Below, piece by piece: positions 26,650-34,750 of a DNA stretch of 64,000 bases. Numbering within the stretch: position 1 is the first letter of the stretch; each line of letters starts with the position of its first letter. Origin of the DNA: Desertibaculum subflavum (GTDB taxonomy: Bacteria; Pseudomonadota; Alphaproteobacteria; Ferrovibrionales; Ferrovibrionaceae); assembly GCA_003576705.1 (NCBI GenBank), contig QOZS01000002.1:62001-126000 (forward strand), given 5' to 3'. The notes under the pieces are model-generated. The model was not told the DNA's origin and made no database searches. It saw nothing but the letters and a program-made list of their open reading frames with translations. A program made the position numbers and the translations under genes.

Positions 26650-28167
26650 ATGCCTTCCGAGAACCTGTTTGCCCTGATCCGCGCCGCCAATCCCGACCCG
26701 AGCAAGCCGTTCCTGGAGACGCCGGAGGGCCGCAAGTGGTCCTATGGCGACCTCTATGCCGAAACGGCGCGGCTTGCCCATGCGCTCAAGGGCTATGGCG
26801 TCAAGGTCGGCGATCGCGTCGCCGTGCAGGTGGAGAAGTCGCCGGACGCCATCGCGCTCTATCTCGCCTGCCTGCGCGCCGGCGCCGTGTTCCTGCCGCT
26901 CAACACCGCCTACACGCTGGCCGAGCTCGAATACTTCCTCGGCGACGCCGAGCCGCATCTCGTCGTGGTGCGCCCGGATGCGGAAGCGGCCATGCAGGCG
27001 CTCGCCGCCAAGGTCGGCGTGCCCAAGGTGGCGACGCTCGGCACAGCGGCCGACGGCTCGCTGCTCCAGGCCGCCAAGGGGAAGCCCGCCGAGTTCGAGG
27101 ACGTCGCGCGGGCGAAGGACGACCTCGCCGCCATCCTCTACACCTCCGGCACCACCGGGCGCTCCAAGGGCGCCATGCTCTCCCACGACAACCTCTATTC
27201 CAACTCGCGCATGCTGGTGGATTACTGGCGCTTCACCGAGCACGACGTGCTGATCCACGCGCTGCCGATCTTCCACACCCACGGCCTGTTCGTGGCGACC
27301 AACGTCACGCTGCTCGCCGGCGGCCAGCTGATCTTCTTGAGCAAGCTCGATCCCGATCTGATCCTGAAGGTGATGCCGCGCGCCACCGCGATGATGGGGG
27401 TGCCGACCTTCTACACCCGCCTGCTGCAGCATCCCGGCCTGACGAGAGAAGCGACGGCGCATATGCGCCTCTTCATCTCCGGCTCGGCGCCGCTGCTCGC
27501 CGAGACGCACCGGGAATGGAGCGCCCGCACCGGTCACGCCATCCTCGAGCGCTACGGCATGACCGAGACCAACATGAACACCTCGAACCCCTATGACGGC
27601 GACCGCGTGCCGGGCACGGTGGGCTTCCCGCTGCCGGGCGTCGCGCTCCGCGTCACCGATCCGGAAACGGGGAAGATCCTCGGCACCGACCAGATCGGCA
27701 TGATCGAGGTGAAGGGCCGCAACGTGTTCGGCGGCTATTGGCGCATGCCGGAAAAGACCAAGGCGGAGTTCCGCGCGGACGGCTTCTTCATCACCGGCGA
27801 TCTCGGCAAGGTGGATGCGCGCGGCTATGTCCACATCGTCGGCCGCGGCAAGGACCTGATCATCACCGGCGGCTTCAACGTCTATCCGAAGGAAGTGGAG
27901 AGCGAGCTCGACGCGCTGCCCGGCGTGGTCGAGTCCGCCGTGATCGGCGTGGCGCACCGGGATTTCGGCGAAGGCGTCACCGCGGTGATCGTGCCGGAGA
28001 AGGGCGCCAGGCTCGACGAGGCCGAGATCCTGAAGACGCTGGAGGCTCGCCTCGCCAAGTTCAAGCTGCCGAAACGCGTCCTCTTCCTCGACGACCTGCC
28101 GCGCAACACCATGGGCAAGGTGCAGAAGAACCTGCTCAGGGACCAGTTCAAGGATCTGTACGGGTGA
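26650..28167 (+). CDS. matB: Malonyl-CoA synthetase (MatB-like AMP-forming ligase)
   Basis: A 505-residue ANL-superfamily acid:CoA ligase. A3 is ILYTSGTTGRSKGAM, A5 is ERYGMTETNMNTSNP, A7 is FFITGDLGKVD, and the catalytic lysine is in NTMGKVQKN near the C-terminus. The TETNMNTSNPYDGDR stretch is characteristic of MatB, which activates malonate and sometimes methylmalonate with ATP and CoA. The ATG at 26650 starts the typical N-terminus. No malonate transporter or decarboxylase lies beside it, so malonyl-CoA may feed fatty acid or polyketide synthesis. Confidence 0.88.
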   Translation: MPSENLFALIRAANPDPSKPFLETPEGRKWSYGDLYAETARLAHALKGYGVKVGDRVAVQVEKSPDAIALYLACLRAGAVFLPLNTAYTLAELEYFLGDAEPHLVVVRPDAEAAMQALAAKVGVPKVATLGTAADGSLLQAAKGKPAEFEDVARAKDDLAAILYTSGTTGRSKGAMLSHDNLYSNSRMLVDYWRFTEHDVLIHALPIFHTHGLFVATNVTLLAGGQLIFLSKLDPDLILKVMPRATAMMGVPTFYTRLLQHPGLTREATAHMRLFISGSAPLLAETHREWSARTGHAILERYGMTETNMNTSNPYDGDRVPGTVGFPLPGVALRVTDPETGKILGTDQIGMIEVKGRNVFGGYWRMPEKTKAEFRADGFFITGDLGKVDARGYVHIVGRGKDLIITGGFNVYPKEVESELDALPGVVESAVIGVAHRDFGEGVTAVIVPEKGARLDEAEILKTLEARLAKFKLPKRVLFLDDLPRNTMGKVQKNLLRDQFKDLYG

Positions 28168-28172
28168 GCGAT

Positions 28173-28286
28173 CCTCCCCCTCCCCGCCTACAGGCGGGGA
28201 GGGCCGGGGTGGGGTTTGCGGCCGCGCCGCGATCTCAAAAAAAGAAAACCCCCACCCAGCCTCCCCCGCCTTCGGCGAGGGAGGAG
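28173..28286. repeat. Composite palindromic repeat, copy 1
   Basis: A ~114-base element immediately after matB. The left half has a perfect ten-base hairpin CTCCCCGCCT-AC-AGGCGGGGAG (28180-28201), then GGCCGGGGTGGGG. The right half has CCCCCACCCAGCC followed by a second hairpin around CCGCCTTCGGCG (28266-28277). The outer segments pair with each other, so the whole could form a cruciform. It lies between convergent genes and might also work as a terminator. Two related elements occur at 29629-29802 and 33105-33212. Confidence 0.85.
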
Positions 28287-28294
28287 TCCAGCCC

Positions 28295-29569
28295 TCAATT
28301 CATCGTCAGCTCGTGCCGGCCGACGACCATCCAGTGCACCTCGTCCGGGCCGTCGGCGAAGCGCAAATGCCGCACGTCGGTATAGAGCTCGGCGAGCGGG
28401 GTCCAGTTGGAGATGCCGGTGGCGCCGTGCATCTGGATCGCCTGGTCGATGATCCGGGCCGCGCGCTCCGGCACCATCGCCTTCACCATGCTGACCCAGA
28501 CGCGCGCTTCCTTGTTGCCGAGCACGTCCATCGCCTTGGCCGCCTTCAGCACCATCAGCCGCATCGCCTCGATCTCGCAGCGCGCCTGGGCGATGATCTG
28601 CAGGTTGCCGCCGAGATAGGCGATTTGCTTGCCGAAGGCCTGCCGGTTCAGGCCGCGCGCCACCATCATGTCGAGCGCCTTCTCCGCCTTGCCGATGGTG
28701 CGCATGCAGTGATGGATGCGCCCCGGCCCGAGCCGGACCTGTGAAATCTCGAAGCCGCGCCCCTCGCCCAGCAGCATGTTCTCCTTCGGCACCCGCACGT
28801 TGTCGAAGCGGATATGCATGTGGCCGCGCGGCGCGTGGTCGTGGCCGAAGACATGCATGGGCCCCAGGATCTGCACGCCCTTGGTATCGGTCGGCACCAG
28901 GATCTGCGATTGCTGCTTGCTCGGCGGCGCGTCGGGGTTGGTCTTGACCATGACGATCATGATCTTGCAGCGCGGATCGCCGGCGCCGGAGATGTAGTAT
29001 TTCTCGCCGTTGATCACGTAGTCGTCGCCGACCAGCTTCGCGGTGGTCGAGATGTTCTTCGCGTCCGACGAGGCGACATCCGGCTCGGTCATCGCATAGG
29101 CCGAGCGGATCTCGCCGGCGAGCAGCGGCTTCAGCCACTTCTCCTTCTGCGCCTTGGTGCCGACGCGCTCCAGCACCTCCATGTTGCCGGTATCGGGCGC
29201 GGCGCAGTTCATCGTCTCGGAGGCCATCGGGCTCTTGCCGAGCTCGACCGCGATATAGGCATAGTCGAGGTTCTTCAGGCCCTCGCCGGTCTCGGCATCG
29301 GGCAGGAAGAAGTTCCAGAGCCCTTCGGCTTTCGCCTTGTCCTTGGCCTTCTGCAGCACCTCGAGCTGGCCCGGCGCGTAGCCCCAGCGATCCTTCTTGT
29401 CGGCGCCGAGGCGGACGAACTCCGCCGCCATCGGGTCGACCGTCTCCTTGATGAACTTGCGGACCCGGTCGTAGAGCGGCCGCGCCTGGTCCGACATGCG
29501 GAGATCGTTCAGCTCGTCGCCGGGATTGAGATTGTAGTTCGTCTGCCGGGCAATGGCGGGCACGCGCAT
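28295..29569 (-). CDS. Acyl-CoA dehydrogenase
   Basis: A 424-residue acyl-CoA dehydrogenase with the FAD-binding SAYAMTEPDVASSDA and YYISGAGDPRCK segments, and the C-terminal HMHIRFDNVRVP and MHGATGISNWTPLAELYTD motifs. It oxidises acyl-CoA to 2-enoyl-CoA and passes electrons to ETF. Length and the longer N-terminal helical region resemble the ACAD10/11-type group, whose substrates are often branched or hydroxylated acyl-CoAs. GAGGAAA precedes the ATG at 29569. It is flanked by two palindromic repeats. Confidence 0.9.
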   Translation of the reverse strand: MRVPAIARQTNYNLNPGDELNDLRMSDQARPLYDRVRKFIKETVDPMAAEFVRLGADKKDRWGYAPGQLEVLQKAKDKAKAEGLWNFFLPDAETGEGLKNLDYAYIAVELGKSPMASETMNCAAPDTGNMEVLERVGTKAQKEKWLKPLLAGEIRSAYAMTEPDVASSDAKNISTTAKLVGDDYVINGEKYYISGAGDPRCKIMIVMVKTNPDAPPSKQQSQILVPTDTKGVQILGPMHVFGHDHAPRGHMHIRFDNVRVPKENMLLGEGRGFEISQVRLGPGRIHHCMRTIGKAEKALDMMVARGLNRQAFGKQIAYLGGNLQIIAQARCEIEAMRLMVLKAAKAMDVLGNKEARVWVSMVKAMVPERAARIIDQAIQMHGATGISNWTPLAELYTDVRHLRFADGPDEVHWMVVGRHELTMN

Positions 29570-29628
29570 TCGGTTTCCTCCTGATTTCTGCCGCCAGCTT
29601 AGCGGCGGGGCGCGCCGGAGCAACGCCA

Positions 29629-29802
29629 AGAAAGCCCTCTCCGCCCTCGAAGAGGGGGGAGAGGGTTGGGTGAGGTGGGGAGGATGCGTCTCCCGGATGT
29701 GCGCGAGCGCGGATGCGTTGCGCACAAACGGTTCTTGCCGAGAAGCGGCGCGCCCCACCTCTCCCAACCCTCTCCGCCCCTGTGGGGCAGAGAGGGCTTT
29801 CT
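29629..29802. repeat. Composite palindromic repeat, copy 2
   Basis: The left arm (29629-29680) and right arm (29753-29802) are imperfect ~50-base inverted repeats, starting AGAAAGCCCTCTC and ending GAGAGGGCTTTCT. Each arm contains its own small hairpin (CCCTCGAAGAGGG; GCCCCTGTGGGGC) and the shared stretch GAGAGGGTTGGG. A 72-base spacer separates the arms. This fills most of the 311-base gap between the divergent acyl-CoA dehydrogenase and GST genes; I see nothing else in that gap except likely promoters at its ends. Confidence 0.87.
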
Positions 29803-29880
29803 GGCCGGCTCACCCGCTCGTCAATCGCCGCGCTCTCCCACTGCTGTATGCTCCCACGGACCGAAAGAGCGGAGCCCCCG

Positions 29881-30513
29881 ATGATCGAGATCCACCACCT
29901 CAACAACTCGCGCTCCCAGCGCATCCTGTGGCTGCTGGAGGAGCTCGGCGTCGAGTACAGGATCGTGCCCTATCAGCGCGAGCCGACCCGCCTCGCGCCG
30001 GCCGCGCTCAAGGCGATCCATCCGCTCGGCAAGTCCCCGGTGATCCGCGACGACGGCCAGGTGGTGGCGGAGAGCGGCGCCATCGTCGAGTACCTGGTCC
30101 GGAAGTACGACAAGGCGGGCAAGCTCGCGCCACCGATCGACCCGAGCTCGGCCGAGTGGTGCGCCTGGAATCACTGGCTGCACTTCGCCGAGGGCTCGGC
30201 AATGCTACCCTTGATGCTCAAGCTCTATGTCGGCCGCCTCGGCGAGGCCGGCGCGCCGCTCGCGCCCCGCATCGACAGCGAGCTCAAGAACCATTTCGAC
30301 TACATGGAAGGCGCGCTCGGCACCCAGGACTACTTCGTCGGCAACCGGTTCACCGCCGCCGACATCCAGCTCTCCTTCGTGCTCGACGCCGGCGCCCAGC
30401 GCGGCGGCCTGGCGGCGTACCCGCGCCTCACCGCCTTGCACGAACGGCTGAAGGCACGGCCGGCCTATCAGCGGGCGCTGGACAAGGGCGGGCCTTATGA
30501 GCTTGGGCGGTAG
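29881..30513 (+). CDS. Glutathione S-transferase
   Basis: A 210-residue GST. The N-terminal thioredoxin-like domain starts EIHHLNNSRSQRILWLLEEL and has HPLGKSPVIRDDG with the cis-proline and VAESGAIVEYL. The C-terminal helical domain contains FTAADIQLSFVLD, the N-capping box. Asn/Ser residues in the NNSRSQ loop fit the GSTs of the Gtt/ure-type bacterial class. It differs in sequence from the 9.3 kb GST. The gene is divergent from the acyl-CoA dehydrogenase and followed, after seven bases, by the HEPN gene. Confidence 0.9.
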   Translation: MIEIHHLNNSRSQRILWLLEELGVEYRIVPYQREPTRLAPAALKAIHPLGKSPVIRDDGQVVAESGAIVEYLVRKYDKAGKLAPPIDPSSAEWCAWNHWLHFAEGSAMLPLMLKLYVGRLGEAGAPLAPRIDSELKNHFDYMEGALGTQDYFVGNRFTAADIQLSFVLDAGAQRGGLAAYPRLTALHERLKARPAYQRALDKGGPYELGR

Positions 30514-30520
30514 TGATTCT

Positions 30521-30991
30521 ATGAGCGACGAAGACGACCGAACCACTGCGTTCGGTCTTTTCAATTTCGCCCACAGCTATTGGCAATCGGCCGTCGCTCT
30601 CAAGAAGGCCGACGTCAGTGCTACGCACTCCGATGAACCAGTAACATTTCTCTATTGCCACGCAGTCGAGCTGTACCTGAAAGCCTTCCTCCGCGCCGCT
30701 GGGCTATCGGTGAAGGAGCTGCGTGACAAGTACGGCCATAACGTCGTCAAGCTGGCTGACGCGGCGCGCGAGGACGGTCTCGAATTTCAGGACGAGGATT
30801 CGGCCGTCATTGAATTAATCGCACAGATGGGCCCCGTGACGCTCCGCTATCTCAGAACCGGCTATTTCCGACGTCCTGCTCTTGAGGCGTTGAACCGCAC
30901 GTGTAGGAGCTTTCATGAATCCGTTGCGAGGCTCCTCGTGGAGCAAGGCCACAAGATCCGCCCTCTCACCCCTATTGGCCTTGCCCAATGA
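30521..30991 (+). CDS. HEPN-domain protein
   Basis: A 156-residue mostly helical protein with the HEPN pattern: VTFLYCHAVELYLKAFLRA (about 41-59), a conserved KYGHNVVKLA, and a late helix with the R-x5-H motif RTCRSFH (R126-H132), which forms the RNase active site in catalytic HEPN proteins. Such proteins act as RNA-cutting toxins or as substrate-binding domains paired with a nucleotidyltransferase. No MNT partner is adjacent; instead a HigBA-like module follows. Base composition is clearly less GC-rich than the neighbours, suggesting acquisition. Function is not established. Confidence 0.68.
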   Translation: MSDEDDRTTAFGLFNFAHSYWQSAVALKKADVSATHSDEPVTFLYCHAVELYLKAFLRAAGLSVKELRDKYGHNVVKLADAAREDGLEFQDEDSAVIELIAQMGPVTLRYLRTGYFRRPALEALNRTCRSFHESVARLLVEQGHKIRPLTPIGLAQ

Positions 30992-31080
30992 ATCTCCGAA
31001 TGATTGCCACCACTGCACCGGCAGACGGGGCTCCATGGTCAGGTCTTGCCTCTTGATTAGGTGCGCTCGGCGCCACCTCC

Positions 31081-31128
31081 GTGTGAACCATAGTTGACAC
31101 ACAAGCAGACGATAACCATAGTTCACAC
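31081..31128 (+). promoter_or_regulatory. Twin operator of the toxin-antitoxin module
   Basis: Two copies of a palindromic site, 28 bases apart: GTGTGAACCATAGTTGACAC (31081-31100) and ACGATAACCATAGTTCACAC (31109-31128). Both share AACCATAGTT; the outer arms GTGTGAAC and GTTCACAC are complementary. The second copy ends one base before the toxin ATG and covers the place where a ribosome binding site would be. An HTH antitoxin binding here would block transcription, and possibly translation, of the module. Confidence 0.75.
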
Positions 31129-31129
31129 C

Positions 31130-31426
31130 ATGCTCGAGCTCATCGCCAGCAACCTGTTCACCCGCTGGCTCGACGGGTTGCGCGATCGGCAAGGGCGCGC
31201 CGTCATCCTGGCCCGGCTAGCGCGCGTCGAGGCGGGGCAGTTCGGCGATGCGAAGCCGGTCGGCGGCGGCGTCTCCGAGCTGCGCATCGCCTTCGGCCCC
31301 GGCTACCGCGTCTATTTCGCCCGGCGCGGCGCGACAATCGTGCTGCTGCTGGCCGGCGGCGACAAGTCGAGCCAGGCGCGCGACATCGCCAGGGCGAAGC
31401 GGGTCGCGGCCGAATGGAAGGATTAG
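31130..31426 (+). CDS. Type II toxin, RelE/HigB-like addiction module killer protein
   Basis: A 98-residue toxin of the RelE/ParE superfamily, HigB-like subgroup (TIGR02683-type). It has FTRWLDGLRD at the N-terminus, a basic core, GDAKPVGGGVSELRIAFG, GPGYRVYFARRG and a C-terminal LLLAGGDKSSQARDIARAK. Such toxins cut mRNA on the ribosome. It precedes its antitoxin by five bases, in the toxin-first order usual for HigBA. No separate Shine-Dalgarno is visible before the ATG; the operator occupies that site. Confidence 0.9.
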   Translation: MLELIASNLFTRWLDGLRDRQGRAVILARLARVEAGQFGDAKPVGGGVSELRIAFGPGYRVYFARRGATIVLLLAGGDKSSQARDIARAKRVAAEWKD

Positions 31427-31431
31427 GTGCC

Positions 31432-31788
31432 ATGCCAGTGAAGACCCGGGCAGGGAAGACCAGCGCAAAGCAGGCCGCGGCGAAGCAGCGCAAGGTGGGG
31501 AAGATCACGTTCCGCCGCTTCGACATCGCGGAGAAGCTGGAGAGCGAGGCGGACATCCTCGCCTTCATGCGGGCCGTCGTGGCGGAGGCGGGCGACGACC
31601 CCGCGGCGATCACCGGCGCGCTCGGCCATGTCGCGCGTGCGCGCAACATGGCGCAGCTCGCGCGCGATACCGGCCTGACCCGGGAGGGTCTCTACAAGGC
31701 GTTCGGGCCGGGCGGCAATCCGAGCCTCGCGACGGTTCTGAAGGTGGCGCGGGCGCTGGGCCTCAAGCTGACCTTTGCGGCGGCCTGA
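31432..31788 (+). CDS. HTH antitoxin of the addiction module (HigA-like)
   Basis: A 118-residue antitoxin. The N-terminus is a lysine/alanine-rich tail (residues 1-30) not usual in the family; then FRRFDIAEKLESEADILAFM and the helix-turn-helix NMAQLARDTGLTREGLYKAF, ending GGNPSLATVLKVARALGLKL, as in the TIGR02684-type antidote. It should bind and neutralise the upstream toxin and repress the module through the twin operator. ATG 31432 lies five bases after the toxin stop. Confidence 0.9.
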   Translation: MPVKTRAGKTSAKQAAAKQRKVGKITFRRFDIAEKLESEADILAFMRAVVAEAGDDPAAITGALGHVARARNMAQLARDTGLTREGLYKAFGPGGNPSLATVLKVARALGLKLTFAAA

Positions 31789-32140
31789 CAATCGGCGACT
31801 TCCCTTTTAGAAAGAATTCTGCTAAAGTTCACGCCGGAAAGTGCGCCTGCCGTAAGCGGCGGCGTGCGGCTCTGCTCTTTGAACGTGTGAAGATCGGTCC
31901 AATCAGCTCGCGGCACAGGCCACGGGCGCGGCGTTCGCGTGGCCCAGGTGATCCCGGGGATCACTTCGGGAAGCCAAGGCCAGTCAAATCAAAGGCTTGA
32001 GTACCCAGCGCGATCCCCGAACCAGGCCAGAACTGGCTGAAACTGGCAAAAACTGGCTCAAACTGGGCAGCCACCGGCGCGAAACTGGCCAAAACTGGTT
32101 CGAACTGGCGCTGGCTGGCCGCCACAGGCTTGAGGCCGCC
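31789..32140. other. Non-coding spacer with hairpin and phased repeat
   Basis: No convincing gene is seen in these 352 bases. The first part, near 31807-31832, is AT-rich with an imperfect palindrome around TTTAGAAAGAATTCTGCTAAA. A perfect 17-base palindrome GTGATCCC-G-GGGATCAC lies at 31948-31964. The last third holds the ten-base-phased AACTGG array described separately. The antitoxin ends at the left border and the convergent epimerase gene ends at the right border. Confidence 0.6.
32031..32108 (+). repeat. AACTGG array with ten-base phasing
   Basis: AACTGG occurs seven times: starts at 32031, 32041, 32051, 32061, then 32083, 32093 and 32103. Spacing is exactly ten bases within each group; the groups are separated by 22 bases. 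The variable bases are mostly CA, CT, AA or TT. Because ten is not a multiple of three, this is not a coding periodicity. Spacing near one helical turn would put all copies on one face of the DNA, as in iteron-like or regulator-binding arrays. Confidence 0.85.
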
Positions 32141-33073
32141 TCACCCCCGGCCGAAGCCGAGCGTCGGCTTGAGGCCATCGGCGATCAGCGTGTCGGCAGT
32201 GAAGCCGAAGGCGGCCTTGGCGGCGGCGGGGTCGCCCAGGCTCTCGCGGATGTCGCCCGCGCGGGCGGGCCCGTGCACGATTTTCGGGTCGTTGCGGCCG
32301 GCGATGCGGGCGATCGTCTGCGCCAGCTCCAGCACCGTGGTGGCGCGGCCGGTGCAGATGTTGAACACGCGCGCGCCCTGCTCCATCCCCGCCATCGCCG
32401 CCACCAGGTGGCGCACCACGTCGGCGACATAGACGAAGTCGCGATACTGGCCGCCATCGCCGTTGATGGTGATCGGCTCGCCCGCCTTCACCCGGTCGGC
32501 GAAGATGGCGATCACGCCGGAATAGGGCGATTTCGGGTCCTGCCGCGGCCCGTAGATGTTGAAGAAGCGGAAGCCCGTGGACGGCACCTTGTGCACCACC
32601 CAGGCGACGCGGGCATGCAGCTCGCAGCCGAGCTTGTCGGCGCCATAGGCCGAGAGCGGCTGCGTGGCGGAGGTCTCCTTCAGTGGCAGCGCCGGGTTGT
32701 CGCCATAGACCGCGGCGGAGGAGGCATAGACCACCGGCACCGGGCCTTGGCTGTTGCAGCTGCGCGCGAGGTCGAAGGCGGTGATCGCGCCGGTCAGGTT
32801 GGCGCGGTGGGTGCCGAGCCAGTCCTCGTTGCCGCGCTGGACGGAGGCGATGGCGGCGAGGTGGAAGCAGCCGTCGATGCCGGCCATCGCCCTGGCCATC
32901 AGGCTCGCATCGGCGATGTCGCCGACGATGATCTCGGCGCCCGCCGGCGCGTTCTCGCGCTTCCCCGTCGACAGGTCGTCGACGATGCGCACCTTGTGCC
33001 CGGCCGCCACCAGCGCGTCGGCCAGGTGCGAGCCGATGAAGCCACAGCCGCCGGTCACTAAGTACGTCGCCAT
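32141..33073 (-). CDS. NAD-dependent epimerase/dehydratase (extended SDR)
   Basis: A 310-residue extended SDR. VTGGCGFIGSHLADAL at the N-terminus binds NAD(P); YASSAAVYGDN contributes the catalytic Ser/Thr and SAYGADK supplies Tyr-Lys. RFFNIYGPRQDP and the C-terminal segment are typical of UDP-glucose 4-epimerase-like nucleotide-sugar enzymes. It probably makes a UDP- or dTDP-sugar for surface glycans. No glycan cluster is beside it. It lies between the phased array and a palindromic repeat. Confidence 0.87.
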   Translation of the reverse strand: MATYLVTGGCGFIGSHLADALVAAGHKVRIVDDLSTGKRENAPAGAEIIVGDIADASLMARAMAGIDGCFHLAAIASVQRGNEDWLGTHRANLTGAITAFDLARSCNSQGPVPVVYASSAAVYGDNPALPLKETSATQPLSAYGADKLGCELHARVAWVVHKVPSTGFRFFNIYGPRQDPKSPYSGVIAIFADRVKAGEPITINGDGGQYRDFVYVADVVRHLVAAMAGMEQGARVFNICTGRATTVLELAQTIARIAGRNDPKIVHGPARAGDIRESLGDPAAAKAAFGFTADTLIADGLKPTLGFGRG

Positions 33074-33104
33074 TCAGAGCTCACTCCGCCTTCGCAACTG
33101 GAGC

Positions 33105-33212
33105 CCTCTCCCTCATTGAGGGAGAGGGTTGGGTGAGGGTGAGAGTGTCCGGACGCGCTGCTTCAGCAACGGGCCCTCACCCCGGCCCTCTCCCGCGGTG
33201 CGGGAGAGGGAG
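33105..33212. repeat. Composite palindromic repeat, copy 3
   Basis: Left arm (33105-33142) starts CCCTCTCCCTCATTGAGGGA and continues GAGGGTTGGGTGAGGG; right arm (33175-33212) starts CCCTCACCCCGGCCCTCTCC and ends GGGAGAGGG. The arms pair with each other and each also folds on itself (CTCCCTCATTGAGGGAG; CTCCCGCGGTGCGGGAG). The central spacer is about 32 bases. It shares GAGAGGGTTGGGTGAGG with copy 2. It lies between two minus-strand genes. Confidence 0.87.
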
Positions 33213-33239
33213 AAGATCAAGCCTGCGCCGCGGGCGTTA

Positions 33240-34637
33240 TCACGCGGTGAACATCTTGCCGGGGTTCATCAGGCCTGCCGGGTCGATCGCCTGCTTGATC
33301 AGGCGCATCACGCTGACCGCGTCGCCATGCTCGGCCTGCAGGAACTTGGCCTTGCCGTAGCCGATGCCGTGCTCGCCGGTGCAGGTGCCGCCCATGGCGA
33401 GCGCGCGCAGGATCAGCTTCTCGTTGATCCGCTCGGCCTCGGCGAGCTCGGCGGGTTTATCTTTATCGAGCACGAAGGCCAGGTGGAAATTGCCGTCGCC
33501 GACATGGCCGACGATCGGCGCCACCAGGAAGCTGGCGTCGAGGTCCTGCTTGGTCTCCAGGATGCATTCGGCGAGGCGCGAGATCGGCACGCAGACATCG
33601 GTCGCCCAGAGGCCGAGGTTGTTGCATTCGTGCTTGCGCAGCGCCAGCGCCGCATAGGCCGCGTCGTGCCGCGCCTGCCAGAGCTTGGAGCGGTCCTCCG
33701 CCCGCGTGGTCCACTGGAACTCGCCGCCGCCGTTCTCCGCGGCAATAGCGCCGACCATCTCGGCCTGCTCCTTCACCCCGGCCTGGGTGCCGTGGAATTC
33801 GAGGAACAGGGTGTGCTGCACCGGATAATCGAGGCCGGAATATTTGTTGATGGCGTCGAGCTGCACGTCGTCGAGCAGCTCGATCCGGGCGACGGGGATG
33901 CCGGCCTGGATCGTCGCGATCACGGTGTTGACCGCGCCGGCGAGATCCTTGAAGCCGCAGACGGCGGACGACATCGCTTCCGGCACGCCATAGAGCCGGA
34001 GCGTGATCGCGGTGATGATGCCGAGCGTGCCTTCGGAGCCGACGAAGAGCCGCGTCAGGTCGTAGCCGGCGGCCGACTTGCGGGCGCGGCGCGAGGTCTT
34101 GATCACCCGACCGTCCGGCAGCACGACGGTCAAGGCCAGCACGTTCTCCCGCATGGTGCCGTAGCGGACGGCGTTGGTGCCGCTGGCGCGGGTCGCGGTC
34201 ATGCCGCCGATCGAGGCATCGGCGCCCGGGTCGATCGGGAAGAACAGGCCGGTATCGCGCAAGTAGGCGTTGAGCGCCTTGCGGGTGACGCCGGGCTCCA
34301 CCGTGCAGTCGAGATCCTCGGCGTTCACCTCCAGCACGCGGTTCATCCGCGTCATGTCGACCGAGACGCCGCCGTTCAGCGCCACGACATGGCCTTCCAG
34401 CGAGGTGCCGGTACCGAACGGGACGATCGGGGTGCGGTGGCGGGCGCAGATCCTGACGACCTCGGCGGTCTCCTCGGTGCTCTCGGGGAACACCACCGCG
34501 TCGGGCAGCCGGGCGGCGTGCCAGCTCTCGCCCTTGGAATGGTGCTCGCGCACCGCCTCGGCCGTGGTGCAGCGCTCGCCGAGCAGAGCTTTCAGCTCGG
34601 CGATGCAGGCATTGGTGGCTGCGGGAACGGCGCTCAT
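33240..34637 (-). CDS. FAD-linked oxidase (GlcD/D-lactate dehydrogenase type)
   Basis: A 465-residue flavoprotein of the PCMH/GlcD family. The FAD-binding part has PFGTGTSLEGHVVALNGGVS, DPGADASIGGMTATRASGTN and GSEGTLGIITAITLRLYG; the C-terminal cap has GTCTGEHGIGYGKAKFL and DPAGLMNPGKMF. Such enzymes oxidise D-lactate, glycolate or other 2-hydroxy acids and pass electrons to cytochrome c or quinone. No GlcE/GlcF subunits are adjacent, favouring a single-subunit D-lactate dehydrogenase (cytochrome) type. Confidence 0.9.
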   Translation of the reverse strand: MSAVPAATNACIAELKALLGERCTTAEAVREHHSKGESWHAARLPDAVVFPESTEETAEVVRICARHRTPIVPFGTGTSLEGHVVALNGGVSVDMTRMNRVLEVNAEDLDCTVEPGVTRKALNAYLRDTGLFFPIDPGADASIGGMTATRASGTNAVRYGTMRENVLALTVVLPDGRVIKTSRRARKSAAGYDLTRLFVGSEGTLGIITAITLRLYGVPEAMSSAVCGFKDLAGAVNTVIATIQAGIPVARIELLDDVQLDAINKYSGLDYPVQHTLFLEFHGTQAGVKEQAEMVGAIAAENGGGEFQWTTRAEDRSKLWQARHDAAYAALALRKHECNNLGLWATDVCVPISRLAECILETKQDLDASFLVAPIVGHVGDGNFHLAFVLDKDKPAELAEAERINEKLILRALAMGGTCTGEHGIGYGKAKFLQAEHGDAVSVMRLIKQAIDPAGLMNPGKMFTA

Positions 34638-34750
34638 CGGGCTCTCCGGGAATTGAGGTCCGAGCCTACCGGGACGCCGGCTTCCGTGCGAGCCCCCCGC
34701 TGTTATGATCCGCCCCCCGCCAAGCAGAAGAAAGCACGAGGAAATCGCCC

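Noticed and set aside
32031..32108. CRISPR array
   Set aside because: The unit is six bases with four-base intervals; there are no spacers of normal length and no cas genes.
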